Source: Shewanella sp.
GTDB taxonomy: Bacteria; Pseudomonadota; Gammaproteobacteria; Enterobacterales; Shewanellaceae
Length of the DNA stretch: 64,000 bases
Reading direction: 5' to 3'
Assembly: GCA_028223395.1 (NCBI GenBank)
Contig: JAOIUG010000005.1
Span: 1-64,000 of the forward strand
Position 1 is the first letter of the stretch. Each line of letters starts with the position of its first letter. Positions 27,325 through 37,211 of the stretch are shown here, piece after piece. The translations under genes were made by a program, and so were the position numbers. A model generated the notes under the pieces. That model saw only the letters and a list, made by a program, of their open reading frames with translations, searched no databases and had not been told where the DNA came from.

Positions 27325-28170
27325 GTGAATAAGATAACCCCAATGATTATCGGCTGTATCGCCAGTACATTATCTTGCGTTGTACATGCACAGGTAGCAT
27401 TAACGGGTGTATTACAGCAAGGAGCTTTGATCAGAGCGAAAGTGCAACCTGGTACTCGAGCTTTTTTAAATGACCAAGAAATTAAGGTGAATGAGCTCGG
27501 GCAGTTTGCTTTTGGTTTTCCGCGTGAAGCGGCGTTAACACAACTGCTTAAACTGATTTACCCTGATGGTTTAACCGAGCTTAAACCATTAAAGATTAAA
27601 GAAAAGCAATATAAGATCCAGCGTATTACTGGGATCAGTAAAAAAATAATGAAACCGGATCCTAAAGCCCAAGCCCGCGCCATTAAAGACAGTCAACAAG
27701 TTAAAGCGGCACGGGCTGAATTTCGGCCTAGCAATGCGTTTTATGAGCCCTTTATTTGGCCATTAACAGGGCGGATCTCCGGTGTTTATGGCAGCCAGCG
27801 AGTGTATAACGGCAAGCCCGGCAACCCTCATTATGGTGTGGATGTCGCCGCTAAAACCGGCACAGTAGTGGTAGCGCCTGCGGACGGGGTGATTTCCCTT
27901 TCAGAGCCGGACATGTTTTATTCAGGTGGCACCATGATTATTGATCACGGTTATGGGGTCAATTCGAGTTTTTTACACTTGAGCAAACTGTATGTTGAAG
28001 AAGGGCAAACGGTTAAGCAAGGGCAAAAAGTGGGCGAAGTGGGGGCTACAGGTCGTGCAACAGGGCCGCATCTAGACTGGCGGATCAACTGGTTTCAAAT
28101 GCGACTTGATCCCACCAGCGTCGTTCCTTCCATGCAAACAGCCATTAACCGTGCATCGGCTGATCGTTAA
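27325..28170 (+). CDS. M23 family (LytM) metallopeptidase
   Basis: 281 residues with a signal peptide (cleavage near VHAQ), a small N-terminal domain, and a C-terminal LytM domain (about 150-265). H169 and D173 in HYGVD fit the first zinc motif and H218 the catalytic position; the last motif reads H249-L-D251 rather than the usual HxH. This subfamily variation is noted separately. It should act on peptidoglycan cross-links in the periplasm. GTG start with AAAGGA upstream, ten bases after the PTPS gene stop, so probably one operon. Confidence 0.88.
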   Translation: MNKITPMIIGCIASTLSCVVHAQVALTGVLQQGALIRAKVQPGTRAFLNDQEIKVNELGQFAFGFPREAALTQLLKLIYPDGLTELKPLKIKEKQYKIQRITGISKKIMKPDPKAQARAIKDSQQVKAARAEFRPSNAFYEPFIWPLTGRISGVYGSQRVYNGKPGNPHYGVDVAAKTGTVVVAPADGVISLSEPDMFYSGGTMIIDHGYGVNSSFLHLSKLYVEEGQTVKQGQKVGEVGATGRATGPHLDWRINWFQMRLDPTSVVPSMQTAINRASADR

Positions 28171-28184
28171 GGTTTAATGTTCTC

Positions 28185-28213
28185 TAAAAAAAGCAGCGTT
28201 AGCTGCTTTTTTT
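28185..28213. terminator. Bidirectional terminator between M23 peptidase and DUF2062 genes
   Basis: AAGCAGC and GCTGCTT arms with a GTTA loop, with a run of A before and of T after, so it can serve both convergent genes. Confidence 0.92.
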
Positions 28214-28252
28214 GATCGGCTGTGCAAATTGAAATGAACCACAGCACTGTGA

Positions 28253-28759
28253 TTACTTGTTACGATTTTTCCACTTGAATAAGACCGAATATTTCCACAG
28301 TACTTTTATTGCAAAATAAGCGATGACAGCACAAACAGCGCCGAGAGTGAAACAACCAACGAGAAAAGAAGGGCCAATCGTCTCGATTGAGGATTCTATC
28401 CATTGCCAGCTGGCTTCAAAAGCAAAGTCTTGGGGGACAACGCCTAATATCTTAGCGCCAAGTAGGTAGGCCATATAGAACATAAAAGGCATGGTGACTG
28501 GGTTTGTGATCCACACTAATGCGACTGCAACAGGAAGGTTAACATTAAAAAAGATCGCCAATGCGGCGGCAAGGACCATTTGAAACGGCATTGGGATCCA
28601 GGCCACAAAAAGCCCCACGGCGAAAGCGCCAGGAGCGGAGCGTCGATTAAGCGCCCACAAGTTGGGTTTGAGTAATAGATCACCAAACATACGTAAATGT
28701 TTATGGTTACGTAGTGTGTCGGGGTTGGGCATAAACTTTTCTATAATTTTTTTTGGCAT
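28253..28759 (-). CDS. DUF2062 membrane protein
   Basis: 168 residues with a basic N-terminus and several membrane segments. SAPGAFAVGLFVAWIPMPFQM and the PVAVALVWITNPVTM segment are the DUF2062 signatures. Function unknown. It is divergent from comEC with 26 bases between starts; DUF2062 next to comEC-msbA is an arrangement I associate with Shewanella-type genomes. Confidence 0.88.
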   Translation of the reverse strand: MPKKIIEKFMPNPDTLRNHKHLRMFGDLLLKPNLWALNRRSAPGAFAVGLFVAWIPMPFQMVLAAALAIFFNVNLPVAVALVWITNPVTMPFMFYMAYLLGAKILGVVPQDFAFEASWQWIESSIETIGPSFLVGCFTLGAVCAVIAYFAIKVLWKYSVLFKWKNRNK

Positions 28760-28785
28760 AACTTGAGTTTGCTGTCTTAACTTAC

Positions 28786-31143
28786 ATGATTATGAATGGA
28801 TTCATGTGTGGCTTCTGCGCCACGATACTATCAGCAATGCTTTGGCCATTGCTTCCCCAACTGTCCATGTTGCCCCTGTTTCTTGTTGCAGCATTGGTGC
28901 TGTTTCGCCATACGCCGGTGTTGGCTGGTATGCTCATTGCGCTGAGTTGGATCACCGCGTTTAATGCATTATTAACCAGCACTGCAGTCAGCGAAGATGG
29001 CAATCCGGTGACGATTAAGGCCGAAATCATAGCATTAGTTTATTCAAACCGCGACTGGATTAGTGTTGATGTAGCACTTATTGAGCCAACTTTTCCTTCA
29101 TTACTAACAAGCAAGCTTAGATTATCGTGGTCTAAACCGCCAAGCCTAGCAGTAGGGCAGCAGTGGCAATTAACCATTAAGCCTAAGCCCATCACAAGTG
29201 TGGTAAACCAAGGCAGTTTTAATCAACAAAAATCGTTGCTGAGCAAACACATTTTAGCGAAAGGTAATGTATTAGAAGCGCAACTTATTTCGACCAGCCC
29301 AGAATTAAGAACGCAGCTTATCAAGCAGTTAACCCCAGCCTTAGCCTCTTTTCCGTCTCAAGATCTGTTGCTGGCATTATTGGTCGGTGACAAGCAATTG
29401 ATGAGTCAATCGCGTTGGTTACAGCTTAGACGTACCGGCACAGGGCACTTGTTTGCGATATCGGGCTTACATTTATCGGTTGCGTGCTTTTGGGCCTATT
29501 TACTGAGCAGCCGTGTGTTATTTAATTTTGCCGCGCATCAAGGCCGACGAAACCGGATCATTGCCATGATATGTTGCAGCTTGATAGTGATAGGGTACGC
29601 TTATTTGGCGGGTTTTTCGGTATCAACTCAGCGTGCGCTGATCATGTTGTTAACTTACTTTTCAACATGGATCTTTCGGCGTTACTCTAGCAGTTGGGAG
29701 CGGCTGCTTTATGCACTATTTGTGGTGTTATTACTCGATCCTTTTAGCCCATTAAGTGCGGGTTTTTGGTTATCGTTTATGGCATTGGTTGTGATACTTG
29801 TGAGTATGTCAACTTGGGATCGCACTTTCGAGGGCAATGACGCATCACAGGTGAATGAGCCTGTTGTTGAAGCTAAACAACCTTTGCAGCTCAAGTTTTC
29901 ACAATGGCGTCAAACATTTGTGGGTTGGTTGTGGGCTTTTTGGGCGATTCAATGGCGTTTAGCTTTGGTGCTGGGCGTCGTACAGGCGGTGTTTTTTGCG
30001 GGGAGTTCGCTGATCAGTGTCTTAATTAACCTGGTGTTAGTGCCTTGGTTTAGTTTTGTGGTGATCCCGCTGTCATTGCTTTCATTATTCTTGTTTGTAT
30101 TGGTTGTGTTTGTTGGATTTCACGGCGATGGCGCGGGAATATTTTGGTTGGCAGATAAAACCATGGAGCCAGTGCTTTGGCTGCTTGAGCATACGAGTGA
30201 GCTGACTTTTGCTTGGTTTGCATTACCAGAGCAGTTGATCGCAGTTTTATTGTATGCATTGTTAGGAGTCGGCTTGTGTTGTTCTTTTAAACTCGGCTAT
30301 TGGCGCATAGCATGCAGCGTGATGTTATTGCCATTATTGGCGCTCTGTTTTCAAGTCAATACCGAACAGCAGTCACCGCGCTGGCAAGTGCATATGCTCG
30401 ATGTTGGGCAGGGGATGTCGGTGGTGATTGAAAGCAATCGTCGCGCGATTGTGTATGATACCGGAGCCAGTTTTGGTGGCTTTAGCTATGCTGAGCGCGT
30501 TGTGGTGCCTTTTTTACAGCACAGAGGGATTAAGCATGTCGACTACTTGGTGATCAGCCATAAAGACAATGATCATGCGGGTGGGGCTCAAGTGGTGCTG
30601 AATGCTTACCCCGACGCTCAAGTTATCGCCGATGACAAGCTTGCTGCTCTCACTTGTCGGCCGAAAACATTTTTGTGGCAAACAATCACCATAGCGATAA
30701 TCGCGCCGAAATTCGCCAGTAAAGGGAATAATGGCTCATGCGTATTACGTGTAAGCCAACACGATCAGAGTATATTGCTCACTGGCGACATTGAAGCAAA
30801 CGCTGAGCTGCAGTTAAGCACCCAAGCAAATATCGCCAGTAATATCATGAGTGTGCCCCATCATGGCAGTAACACCTCATCAAGTCTGGCTTTTATTCAG
30901 GCAGCGTCACCACAATTAGTGCTGATCCCCGCTGGGTTTAATAACCGTTACGGGTTTCCTAAAAAAGCAGTGCTTGAGCGATATCATCAGCTGGGGATCT
31001 CAGTGTTAACCACGGGTGAGCAAGGGCAGTTGAGTGTGACGTTTGAGCCAGAAAGTATCGAATATGACACATATCGTTCGAATATAGCGCCTTTTTGGTA
31101 CAACCAAATCTTTAGATTTGGTCCGAGCGCCAATCCAGAGTAG
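28786..31143 (+). CDS. comEC: ComEC/Rec2 family DNA internalisation protein
   Basis: 785 residues with an N-terminal membrane/DUF4131 part, a central competence domain (TGTGHLFAISGLHLSVACF), many membrane helices, and a C-terminal metallo-beta-lactamase-like domain (HMLDVGQGMSVV, then SHKDNDHAGG and VPHHGSNTSSS). ComEC forms the inner-membrane channel for single-stranded DNA in natural transformation. E. coli YcaI occupies the same position before msbA. The first codons after 28786 include two Met, so the start is approximate. Confidence 0.93.
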   Translation: MIMNGFMCGFCATILSAMLWPLLPQLSMLPLFLVAALVLFRHTPVLAGMLIALSWITAFNALLTSTAVSEDGNPVTIKAEIIALVYSNRDWISVDVALIEPTFPSLLTSKLRLSWSKPPSLAVGQQWQLTIKPKPITSVVNQGSFNQQKSLLSKHILAKGNVLEAQLISTSPELRTQLIKQLTPALASFPSQDLLLALLVGDKQLMSQSRWLQLRRTGTGHLFAISGLHLSVACFWAYLLSSRVLFNFAAHQGRRNRIIAMICCSLIVIGYAYLAGFSVSTQRALIMLLTYFSTWIFRRYSSSWERLLYALFVVLLLDPFSPLSAGFWLSFMALVVILVSMSTWDRTFEGNDASQVNEPVVEAKQPLQLKFSQWRQTFVGWLWAFWAIQWRLALVLGVVQAVFFAGSSLISVLINLVLVPWFSFVVIPLSLLSLFLFVLVVFVGFHGDGAGIFWLADKTMEPVLWLLEHTSELTFAWFALPEQLIAVLLYALLGVGLCCSFKLGYWRIACSVMLLPLLALCFQVNTEQQSPRWQVHMLDVGQGMSVVIESNRRAIVYDTGASFGGFSYAERVVVPFLQHRGIKHVDYLVISHKDNDHAGGAQVVLNAYPDAQVIADDKLAALTCRPKTFLWQTITIAIIAPKFASKGNNGSCVLRVSQHDQSILLTGDIEANAELQLSTQANIASNIMSVPHHGSNTSSSLAFIQAASPQLVLIPAGFNNRYGFPKKAVLERYHQLGISVLTTGEQGQLSVTFEPESIEYDTYRSNIAPFWYNQIFRFGPSANPE

Positions 31144-31177
31144 AATAGTTTTTTTTGCAGATACGTTAAATTTTTTA

Positions 31178-33001
31178 ATGACCACATCCCCTAAAAGTGA
31201 AGTCTGGACCGTTTTTAAACGCCTATTAGACTACTTAAAGCCGCTTAAAGGCGTTATGTTTTTGGCCCTGATTGGCTTAAGTATGTACGCATTGGTTGAT
31301 ACGGCGTTTATTGCCGTCATCAAACCGTTTATTGATGAAGGTTTCGGTGGGCAGTCGAGCCAATTACCTTCAGCCGCGGGCAGTTTAAGCCATTTAGATC
31401 TCGGCACCAGTCACGGCTTTAACTCTGACAACAATGTATTGGCCATGGCTCCTTTTGTCGTTATCGGATTGTTTACGCTCAGAGGCCTAGCTAATTTCCT
31501 GTCAACTTATTGTATTTCTTACATGAGTGCTCGGATCATTATGGATATGCGCCAAGAAGTGTTTGAGCATTACCTGACTTTGCCTGTCAGTTACATTGAC
31601 AGCGAAAACACCGGCAACTTGATTTCACGCGTCACATACGATACCGAGCAGATCGCCCGAGCGTCAGGCAGTGCATTGATAACAATAGTGCGTGACAGTA
31701 TTACCGTAATAGGCATGATAGGGATCATGTTTTACTTTTCTTGGAAGCTATCGTTAGTGATCCTTATTATTGGCCCGATTATTGGTCTTGTGATCAGTGT
31801 GGTCAGCCGTCGCTTTAGAAAAGTGTCTAAGAACATACAAACCGCAATGGGTGGCGTGGCGGCGGCAACAGAGCAGATGATCAAAGGTCACAAAAACGTA
31901 CTGTCTTTTGGTGGACAAAAAGTCGAGGCAGAGCGTTTTGCTAAAGTGAACGATCAAAACCGTTACCAAACCATGAAACTTGCTACAACTCAAGCAATTA
32001 GTCAGCCGTTGGTGATGATTATAGGCTCGTTTGCCATTGCCTTTATTTTATATGCCGCCAGTATTGATGGCATGAAAGCTGAGCTCACCGCTGGGACATT
32101 TGCCACCATTTTAGGGGCGATGCTGGCGATGCTACAACCGATTAAGAATTTGACTCGAGTCAACGCTGAATTTCAACGCGGTATTGCCGCATGTACCACG
32201 GTATTTGAGCTACTTGATACTCAACCAGAATTGGACACCGGTACGCTCAACACCGATCGCGTTAAAGGTAAACTGACATTTAATCAGGTTGATTTTAGTT
32301 ATCCAGGGCAAGAAAAACGAGCCCTTAATGGTATTGATTTTACCGTAGAACCAGGCAAAACCGTTGCCCTTGTAGGACGTTCAGGCTCGGGTAAATCAAC
32401 CATTGCCAGCTTAGTGACTCGGTTTTATACAGGCCTTAGTGCAGGTGAGATCACACTCGATGATCACAATGTTAACGATTACACATTGGCTTCTTTACGT
32501 CATCAAGTGGCTCTGGTGTCTCAACAAGTTACCTTGTTTAATGATTCCATTGCCAACAATATTGCTTATGCGTATCCCGGTGAAGTGACTCGAGCGCAAA
32601 TTATAGAAGCGGCGACACTCGCCCATGCGATGGAATTTATTGAGCCCATGCCAGAAGGACTCGATACGCAAATTGGTGAAAATGGGGTGATGCTATCCGG
32701 TGGCCAACGTCAGCGTATCGCTATTGCAAGGGCAATACTGCGTAACTCACCGGTGCTGATTTTAGATGAAGCAACGTCGGCATTAGACACTGGATCAGAA
32801 AAAGCGATCCAAGAAGGGCTAGATAATCTCAGGCATAATCGTACCTCAATTGTGATTGCTCACCGTTTATCAACCATTGAAAGTGCTGATCAAATTTTGG
32901 TCGTGGATCAAGGTCAAATTATTGAACGCGGTACTCATGAGTCATTACTCGACAAAAAAGGCGTGTATTACAACTTATACCAAATGCAGTTTGGCAGCTA
33001 A
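31178..33001 (+). CDS. msbA: Lipid A export ABC transporter MsbA
   Basis: 607 residues: an N-terminal six-helix exporter domain (about 20-330) and an ATPase domain with Walker A GRSGSGKS, signature LSGGQRQR, and Walker B LILDEATSALD. It flips lipid A-core across the inner membrane. The frame is open 20 codons upstream inside comEC; the ATG here starts the expected N-terminus. It follows comEC as in E. coli (ycaI-msbA), but lpxK, normally next, lies at 59.3 kb. Confidence 0.94.
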   Translation: MTTSPKSEVWTVFKRLLDYLKPLKGVMFLALIGLSMYALVDTAFIAVIKPFIDEGFGGQSSQLPSAAGSLSHLDLGTSHGFNSDNNVLAMAPFVVIGLFTLRGLANFLSTYCISYMSARIIMDMRQEVFEHYLTLPVSYIDSENTGNLISRVTYDTEQIARASGSALITIVRDSITVIGMIGIMFYFSWKLSLVILIIGPIIGLVISVVSRRFRKVSKNIQTAMGGVAAATEQMIKGHKNVLSFGGQKVEAERFAKVNDQNRYQTMKLATTQAISQPLVMIIGSFAIAFILYAASIDGMKAELTAGTFATILGAMLAMLQPIKNLTRVNAEFQRGIAACTTVFELLDTQPELDTGTLNTDRVKGKLTFNQVDFSYPGQEKRALNGIDFTVEPGKTVALVGRSGSGKSTIASLVTRFYTGLSAGEITLDDHNVNDYTLASLRHQVALVSQQVTLFNDSIANNIAYAYPGEVTRAQIIEAATLAHAMEFIEPMPEGLDTQIGENGVMLSGGQRQRIAIARAILRNSPVLILDEATSALDTGSEKAIQEGLDNLRHNRTSIVIAHRLSTIESADQILVVDQGQIIERGTHESLLDKKGVYYNLYQMQFGS

Positions 33002-33045
33002 TATCGATGAAATATAACGGTTAAGTTTTACTGTGAAGCTCGACT

Positions 33046-33077
33046 AATCACGCTCAAGCCATGGCTTGAGCGTGATT
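33046..33077. repeat. Perfect 32-bp palindrome between convergent msbA and GST gene
   Basis: Arms of 15 bases starting AATCACGCTC, with an AT centre that is itself symmetric. No T-run follows on either side. It lies midway between two convergent stops, so it may be a Rho-assisted bidirectional terminator or a transcript-stabilising hairpin. See the matching structure at 37151-37182. Confidence 0.8.
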
Positions 33078-33108
33078 CATTTACCTGATACTAAAGGCGC
33101 CAACTCAC

Positions 33109-33774
33109 TTATATTGAAGTGTGCTCATGGCCAAAAAGAAAGCTTTGCTGGCTTGCCAACCACGTTGGGTACTTTTGCATAATGGCAGTAAATGCAGCGC
33201 TGTGTAAATGTTGTGCTAACCAGCGTTGTACATGTTGATATTGGGACTGCTCAAACCAAGTTTTATCGACATGAGCAAATTGGCGAACAAAGGGATAAAT
33301 CGCCAGATCTGCTATTGAGATCTGTTGACCCGTTAACTGCGGATGCTGAGCCAATAGTTTATCGAGTTGCAAAATAAATACCGCTGCTTGCTCTCGGTAA
33401 TATTGCTGAGAGTGCTCAGGAAAACGATCGGCATACTTATACTTATCTAACCACGACTTGAAAACGTGATCATTTTGATTAATCAAGGCAAGATCTTGAG
33501 CATGTCGTGACTTATCATCATGTTGTAATAGATTATGCGGATCGTGTTGTTTAAGTGCCCACTGCATGATTTCAAGGCTCTCTTCTAAGACGACACCATT
33601 GGTTAAAATCAGCACCGGCACTGTTCCTTTGGGCGAAGCCTGCAACATGGCCTCAGGTTTATGTTTTAATACAATTTCGCGTAAATTAACGGACGTTTGA
33701 GCAAAGTAGAGCCCCAGTCTTGCTCGCATTGCATAAGGGCAACGTCTAAATGAGTACAATGTTGGTAAGATCAT
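33109..33774 (-). CDS. Glutathione S-transferase family protein
   Basis: 221 residues with an N-terminal thioredoxin-like domain beginning PTLYSFRRCPYAMRARLGL, VPVLILTNGVVLEESLEIMQWAL in the glutathione-binding region, and a helical C-terminal domain (ISIADLAIYPFVRQF). The CPYA segment near the N-terminus resembles glutaredoxin- and omega/zeta-class sites where Cys is the catalytic residue. Substrate unknown. It is convergent with msbA. Confidence 0.88.
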   Translation of the reverse strand: MILPTLYSFRRCPYAMRARLGLYFAQTSVNLREIVLKHKPEAMLQASPKGTVPVLILTNGVVLEESLEIMQWALKQHDPHNLLQHDDKSRHAQDLALINQNDHVFKSWLDKYKYADRFPEHSQQYYREQAAVFILQLDKLLAQHPQLTGQQISIADLAIYPFVRQFAHVDKTWFEQSQYQHVQRWLAQHLHSAAFTAIMQKYPTWLASQQSFLFGHEHTSI

Positions 33775-34048
33775 AGTGAGTGAGTGTGAATTAAACCAAG
33801 GTGTTTATTTTCGTCCGATCCATTCGAAATAACAATCACTAACCTTGATTCTTTGTGCTCACAAGGCGCTCATGACTGATCCATAGTTAACAAACAAAGG
33901 CGACAGCCAGCATTGGTGATCGTCTGTGACTGTTTATCGCAGTGTGATTAAGGTATGATCGCCGGCTAATTTTGTGCACCACGTCACATGCTGGTGCGAG
34001 TCACATGCACTGAAGGTTAAGCTTCAGGTCGCAGTAAAAGAGGTTTGT

Positions 34049-35023
34049 ATGTCAAAAATTGTTGTTTGTGCCATGTATAAGTTTGTTTCGCTTGCCCATT
34101 TTGAAAGTATTCAAAAACCGCTATTAACGCAAATGGAAACATCGGGTATTAAAGGCACATTATTGCTTGCCAGTGAAGGGATCAATGGCACTGTGGCAGG
34201 CACGCAACAGGCAATCGATGGGTTACTCGCTTGGCTGGACACTCAGCCGGGATTGGACAACATTGTTTATAAGTTATCGTTTGATGACGACATGCCTTTT
34301 TATCGCACCAAAGTGAAGCTAAAAAAAGAAATTGTGACCATGGGCGTTGAAGGGATCGATCCCAATAAAGTGGTCGGCACTTACGTTAAGCCTCAAGACT
34401 GGAATGCATTGATCTCAGATCCTGAAGTGTTACTGGTCGATACGCGCAATGATTACGAAGTCCAGATCGGCACCTTTAAAAATGCCCTTGATCCACAAAC
34501 GGCAACATTTAGAGAGTTTCCTGAATACGTTAAACAAAACTTGGATCCTGCAAAACATAAAAAAGTGGCCATGTTCTGTACTGGCGGGATCCGCTGTGAA
34601 AAATCCACTGCGTATTTGAAAGAGCAAGGCTTTGATGATGTGTATCATCTTGAAGGCGGTATTTTAAAATACCTAGAAGAGGTCGAGCAAGAAGAAAGCA
34701 TGTGGCAAGGAGAATGTTTTGTGTTTGATAACCGAGTGGCTGTCAATCATGATTTACAAAAAGGTCAGTACGATCAATGTAATGCTTGTCGTATGCCGAT
34801 AACAGCTGAAGAAAAAGCCTCCACTGCGTTTGAACAAGGGGTAAGCTGCCCTCATTGTATTGACAACGTCACCGATAAACAGCGTCAGCGCTTTTTAGAA
34901 CGTGAGCGCCAAGTGCAGTTATCTAAGCAACGCGGAGAAGCACACATTGGCAGTGACGTCAGTGCTGTGATCCAATCTCGTCGAGATCAAAAAGAGCAAC
35001 TAAAGCAAGCACAGAAAAAGTAA
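34049..35023 (+). CDS. trhO: tRNA U34 hydroxylase TrhO (rhodanese family)
   Basis: 324 residues matching YceA/TrhO: N-terminal ferredoxin-like domain (EGINGTVAG), central rhodanese domain with catalytic Cys177 in [10 protein letters not shown], and a C-terminal Cys-rich segment ([13 protein letters not shown]) like the family. TrhO performs oxygen-dependent 5-hydroxylation of uridine-34 in several tRNAs. The longer frame upstream is not used; AGAGG lies just before this ATG. Confidence 0.93.
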   Translation: MSKIVVCAMYKFVSLAHFESIQKPLLTQMETSGIKGTLLLASEGINGTVAGTQQAIDGLLAWLDTQPGLDNIVYKLSFDDDMPFYRTKVKLKKEIVTMGVEGIDPNKVVGTYVKPQDWNALISDPEVLLVDTRNDYEVQIGTFKNALDPQTATFREFPEYVKQNLDPAKHKKVAMFCTGGIRCEKSTAYLKEQGFDDVYHLEGGILKYLEEVEQEESMWQGECFVFDNRVAVNHDLQKGQYDQCNACRMPITAEEKASTAFEQGVSCPHCIDNVTDKQRQRFLERERQVQLSKQRGEAHIGSDVSAVIQSRRDQKEQLKQAQKK

Positions 35024-35034
35024 ACAGTCCGATT

Positions 35035-35063
35035 CATCCCCATTGTTAACGCAATCGGGGATG
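35035..35063. terminator. Possible hairpin terminator after trhO
   Basis: CATCCCC and GGGGATG arms with an inner ATTG/CAAT stem and one bulged base. No T-run, so a factor-dependent terminator or mRNA-protecting hairpin is more likely than an intrinsic terminator. Confidence 0.4.
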
Positions 35064-35226
35064 AGCCCTCTGAGCATCAAAATTGCTTGAATGGGCGATC
35101 AATATTAACACCTGTCATTTATTCCATCATATGTCGACACTTCGCGGCTTTTTTTCGTCATGATCTTTTTACTGTTGATGAACTGTGCTACTTTTCACGG
35201 CTTTTTAAGATTAACGGGATCAACGC

Positions 35227-36597
35227 ATGTTTGTAGGTTTTGACTATGGTAGTGCTAATTGTGCGATGGGCGTCATACAAAATGAGGAAGTGTGTTTAAT
35301 CCCGCTTAACGGTAATGATAAATACTTACCTTCCACGCTTTATGCCATGGACCGAGAGTTAATTGCCGAGGCAGTACTCAAACAGTTATCAGCAGAGCAC
35401 AAAGCGGAATATAGCCGCTCACGCGCAGCGCAATTAAGCCGTGCACGCACGGTACGTCATGAGTTAGATCTCCTGCCTGATGAGCAGGCCGTCTTTGTGG
35501 GCCAAGCAGCCGTAGAAGCTTATCTAGAGATCCCCGATGAAGGTTTTTATGTGCGCTCTCCCAAATCTTTTCTTGGCGCGACAGGGCTAAGAGACAATCA
35601 AATCGCATTGTTTGAAGATATTGTCACTTTAATGATGATGCACATCAAGCGCGTGGCTGAGTCAAACTTGCCGCAAACGATGCTGCCTATTACTCATGCC
35701 GTCATTGGTCGTCCGGTCAATTTTCAAGGGATTGGCGGTGAAAAAAGCAATCAGCAAGCAGAAGCCATTTTGTCACTGGCAGCTAAGCGTGCCGGTTTTA
35801 GTGATGTCGATTTCTTATTCGAGCCATTAGCCGCAGGCATGGATTACGAAGCTTCACTCGATGAAGATCTTACCGTGCTGGTGGTGGACGTCGGTGGCGG
35901 CACGACTGACTGCTCGATGGTCAAGATGGGGCCAAGCCACAGGGAGAATGCAGATCGCAGCCAGGATTTTTTAGGTCACAGTGGCCAACGTATTGGAGGC
36001 AATGATCTGGATATTGCGCTGTCGATGGCCGCATTTATGCCACACCTTGGCTTAGGCAGCTTGATGGCAAATAAACTGCCAGTGCCAAGCAAACCATTTT
36101 GGAATGCGGTGGCCGTTAATGATATTAGCGCTCAGCGTGATTTTGCCACTTTACATTCTAGAAAATTGATCGAAGAATTGATTAAAGAGGCGCAGCAACC
36201 GGCCTTGATTGAGCGTCTATTACAAGTGCAAAAGCAGCAATTAGGCTACAAATTAGTTCGCAGTGCAGAACACAGCAAAATGGCGTTATCGAGCCAACAG
36301 GCGGTGAGTACATCACTGGCGTTTATTGACAATCACTTACATGCCACAGTGACAGCAGATGACTTTGAAGCGGCGATAAGTACGCCACTGGCCAAAGTGG
36401 AAGCGTTAATGCGCGAAGCGCTCATCGCGTCAGGCAGGCAGCCGGATCGGATCTATGTCACTGGCGGTACAGCGCGTAGTCCGGCTATTTATCGCCGTAT
36501 TTCAGGCGTCTTTCCCGAGATCCCAATCGTCGTCGGAGATCATTTTGGCAGTGTGACGGCGGGGCTCACACGGTGGGCCAACAAAGTATTTAGATGA
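35227..36597 (+). CDS. yegD: Hsp70-like protein YegD
   Basis: 456 residues containing the actin-like ATPase domain: FVGFDYGSANCAMGV at the N-terminus, VVDVGGGTTDCSM, and YVTGGTARSP near the C-terminus. The substrate-binding domain of DnaK is missing, as in E. coli YegD, which is the same length. Its cellular role is not established. Single-gene unit. Confidence 0.92.
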   Translation: MFVGFDYGSANCAMGVIQNEEVCLIPLNGNDKYLPSTLYAMDRELIAEAVLKQLSAEHKAEYSRSRAAQLSRARTVRHELDLLPDEQAVFVGQAAVEAYLEIPDEGFYVRSPKSFLGATGLRDNQIALFEDIVTLMMMHIKRVAESNLPQTMLPITHAVIGRPVNFQGIGGEKSNQQAEAILSLAAKRAGFSDVDFLFEPLAAGMDYEASLDEDLTVLVVDVGGGTTDCSMVKMGPSHRENADRSQDFLGHSGQRIGGNDLDIALSMAAFMPHLGLGSLMANKLPVPSKPFWNAVAVNDISAQRDFATLHSRKLIEELIKEAQQPALIERLLQVQKQQLGYKLVRSAEHSKMALSSQQAVSTSLAFIDNHLHATVTADDFEAAISTPLAKVEALMREALIASGRQPDRIYVTGGTARSPAIYRRISGVFPEIPIVVGDHFGSVTAGLTRWANKVFR

Positions 36598-36647
36598 GCA
36601 ATAAGCCAACATGTTGGTTTAATCACAGATGATATAAAGGATGTAAC

Positions 36648-37124
36648 ATGAAAGGATTAACGCTATTAAAAGCCTGTGTTGTGGGCGTGTTAACGACGGC
36701 AGCTTTAACTGGCTGTGGCGATGATGTTGGAAAAATCAGCCTAGGTCTGTTTACAACCAAAGACATTATTATTGATGCGCGTCATGATCCTAAAGTGGCG
36801 GGAGTGACATGTCATATTAGCCGTATTGAAGCTAATTTAAGTTTAGCCGATCCTTCAGATATGAGTATTGCTTGTCGCCAAAGTGGACCTATTACCGCCG
36901 CAGATCTGGCGGGGATCGATAAGAGTAAAAATGGAGAGGTAGTGTTTAAAGAATCTTTAAGTGTTTTGTTCAAAAGCTTGAAGGTTCGCAGGATCTATGA
37001 CGCTGAGAATCAAACGTTGTTGTACTTATCTTATTCAACCAAAGAAACCAACGGTAGCCATAAACATGCATTGTCGACGGTGCCTTTATATGGGACTCAA
37101 GCGTGGCAGGTTAAGCCTAACTAG
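36648..37124 (+). CDS. creA: CreA family lipoprotein
   Basis: 158 residues. LTGC with Cys23 suggests a lipoprotein. The body follows E. coli CreA: DPKVAGVTCHISR, ISLGLFTTKD, then CRQSGPI, EVVFKESLSVLFKSLKVRRIYDAENQTLLYLSYS, and SALSTVPL-like ending (residues 95-148). Function unknown. RBS AAAGGATG precedes the ATG. Confidence 0.92.
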   Translation: MKGLTLLKACVVGVLTTAALTGCGDDVGKISLGLFTTKDIIIDARHDPKVAGVTCHISRIEANLSLADPSDMSIACRQSGPITAADLAGIDKSKNGEVVFKESLSVLFKSLKVRRIYDAENQTLLYLSYSTKETNGSHKHALSTVPLYGTQAWQVKPN

Positions 37125-37150
37125 CGTGCACGTCTTGCGTTGATAACAGC

Positions 37151-37182
37151 AACACATTAAGTGCATGTGCACTTAATGTGTT
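37151..37182. repeat. 32-bp inverted repeat between convergent creA and azurin gene
   Basis: Two perfect 15-base arms starting AACACATTAAGTG around a TG centre. Weak T-content follows on the plus strand only. Its size, spacing and placement between convergent stops match the palindrome at 33046-33077, though the sequences differ. Confidence 0.8.
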
Positions 37183-37211
37183 CTTGTCGGCTGACATTCA
37201 GGGCGCTTAAG

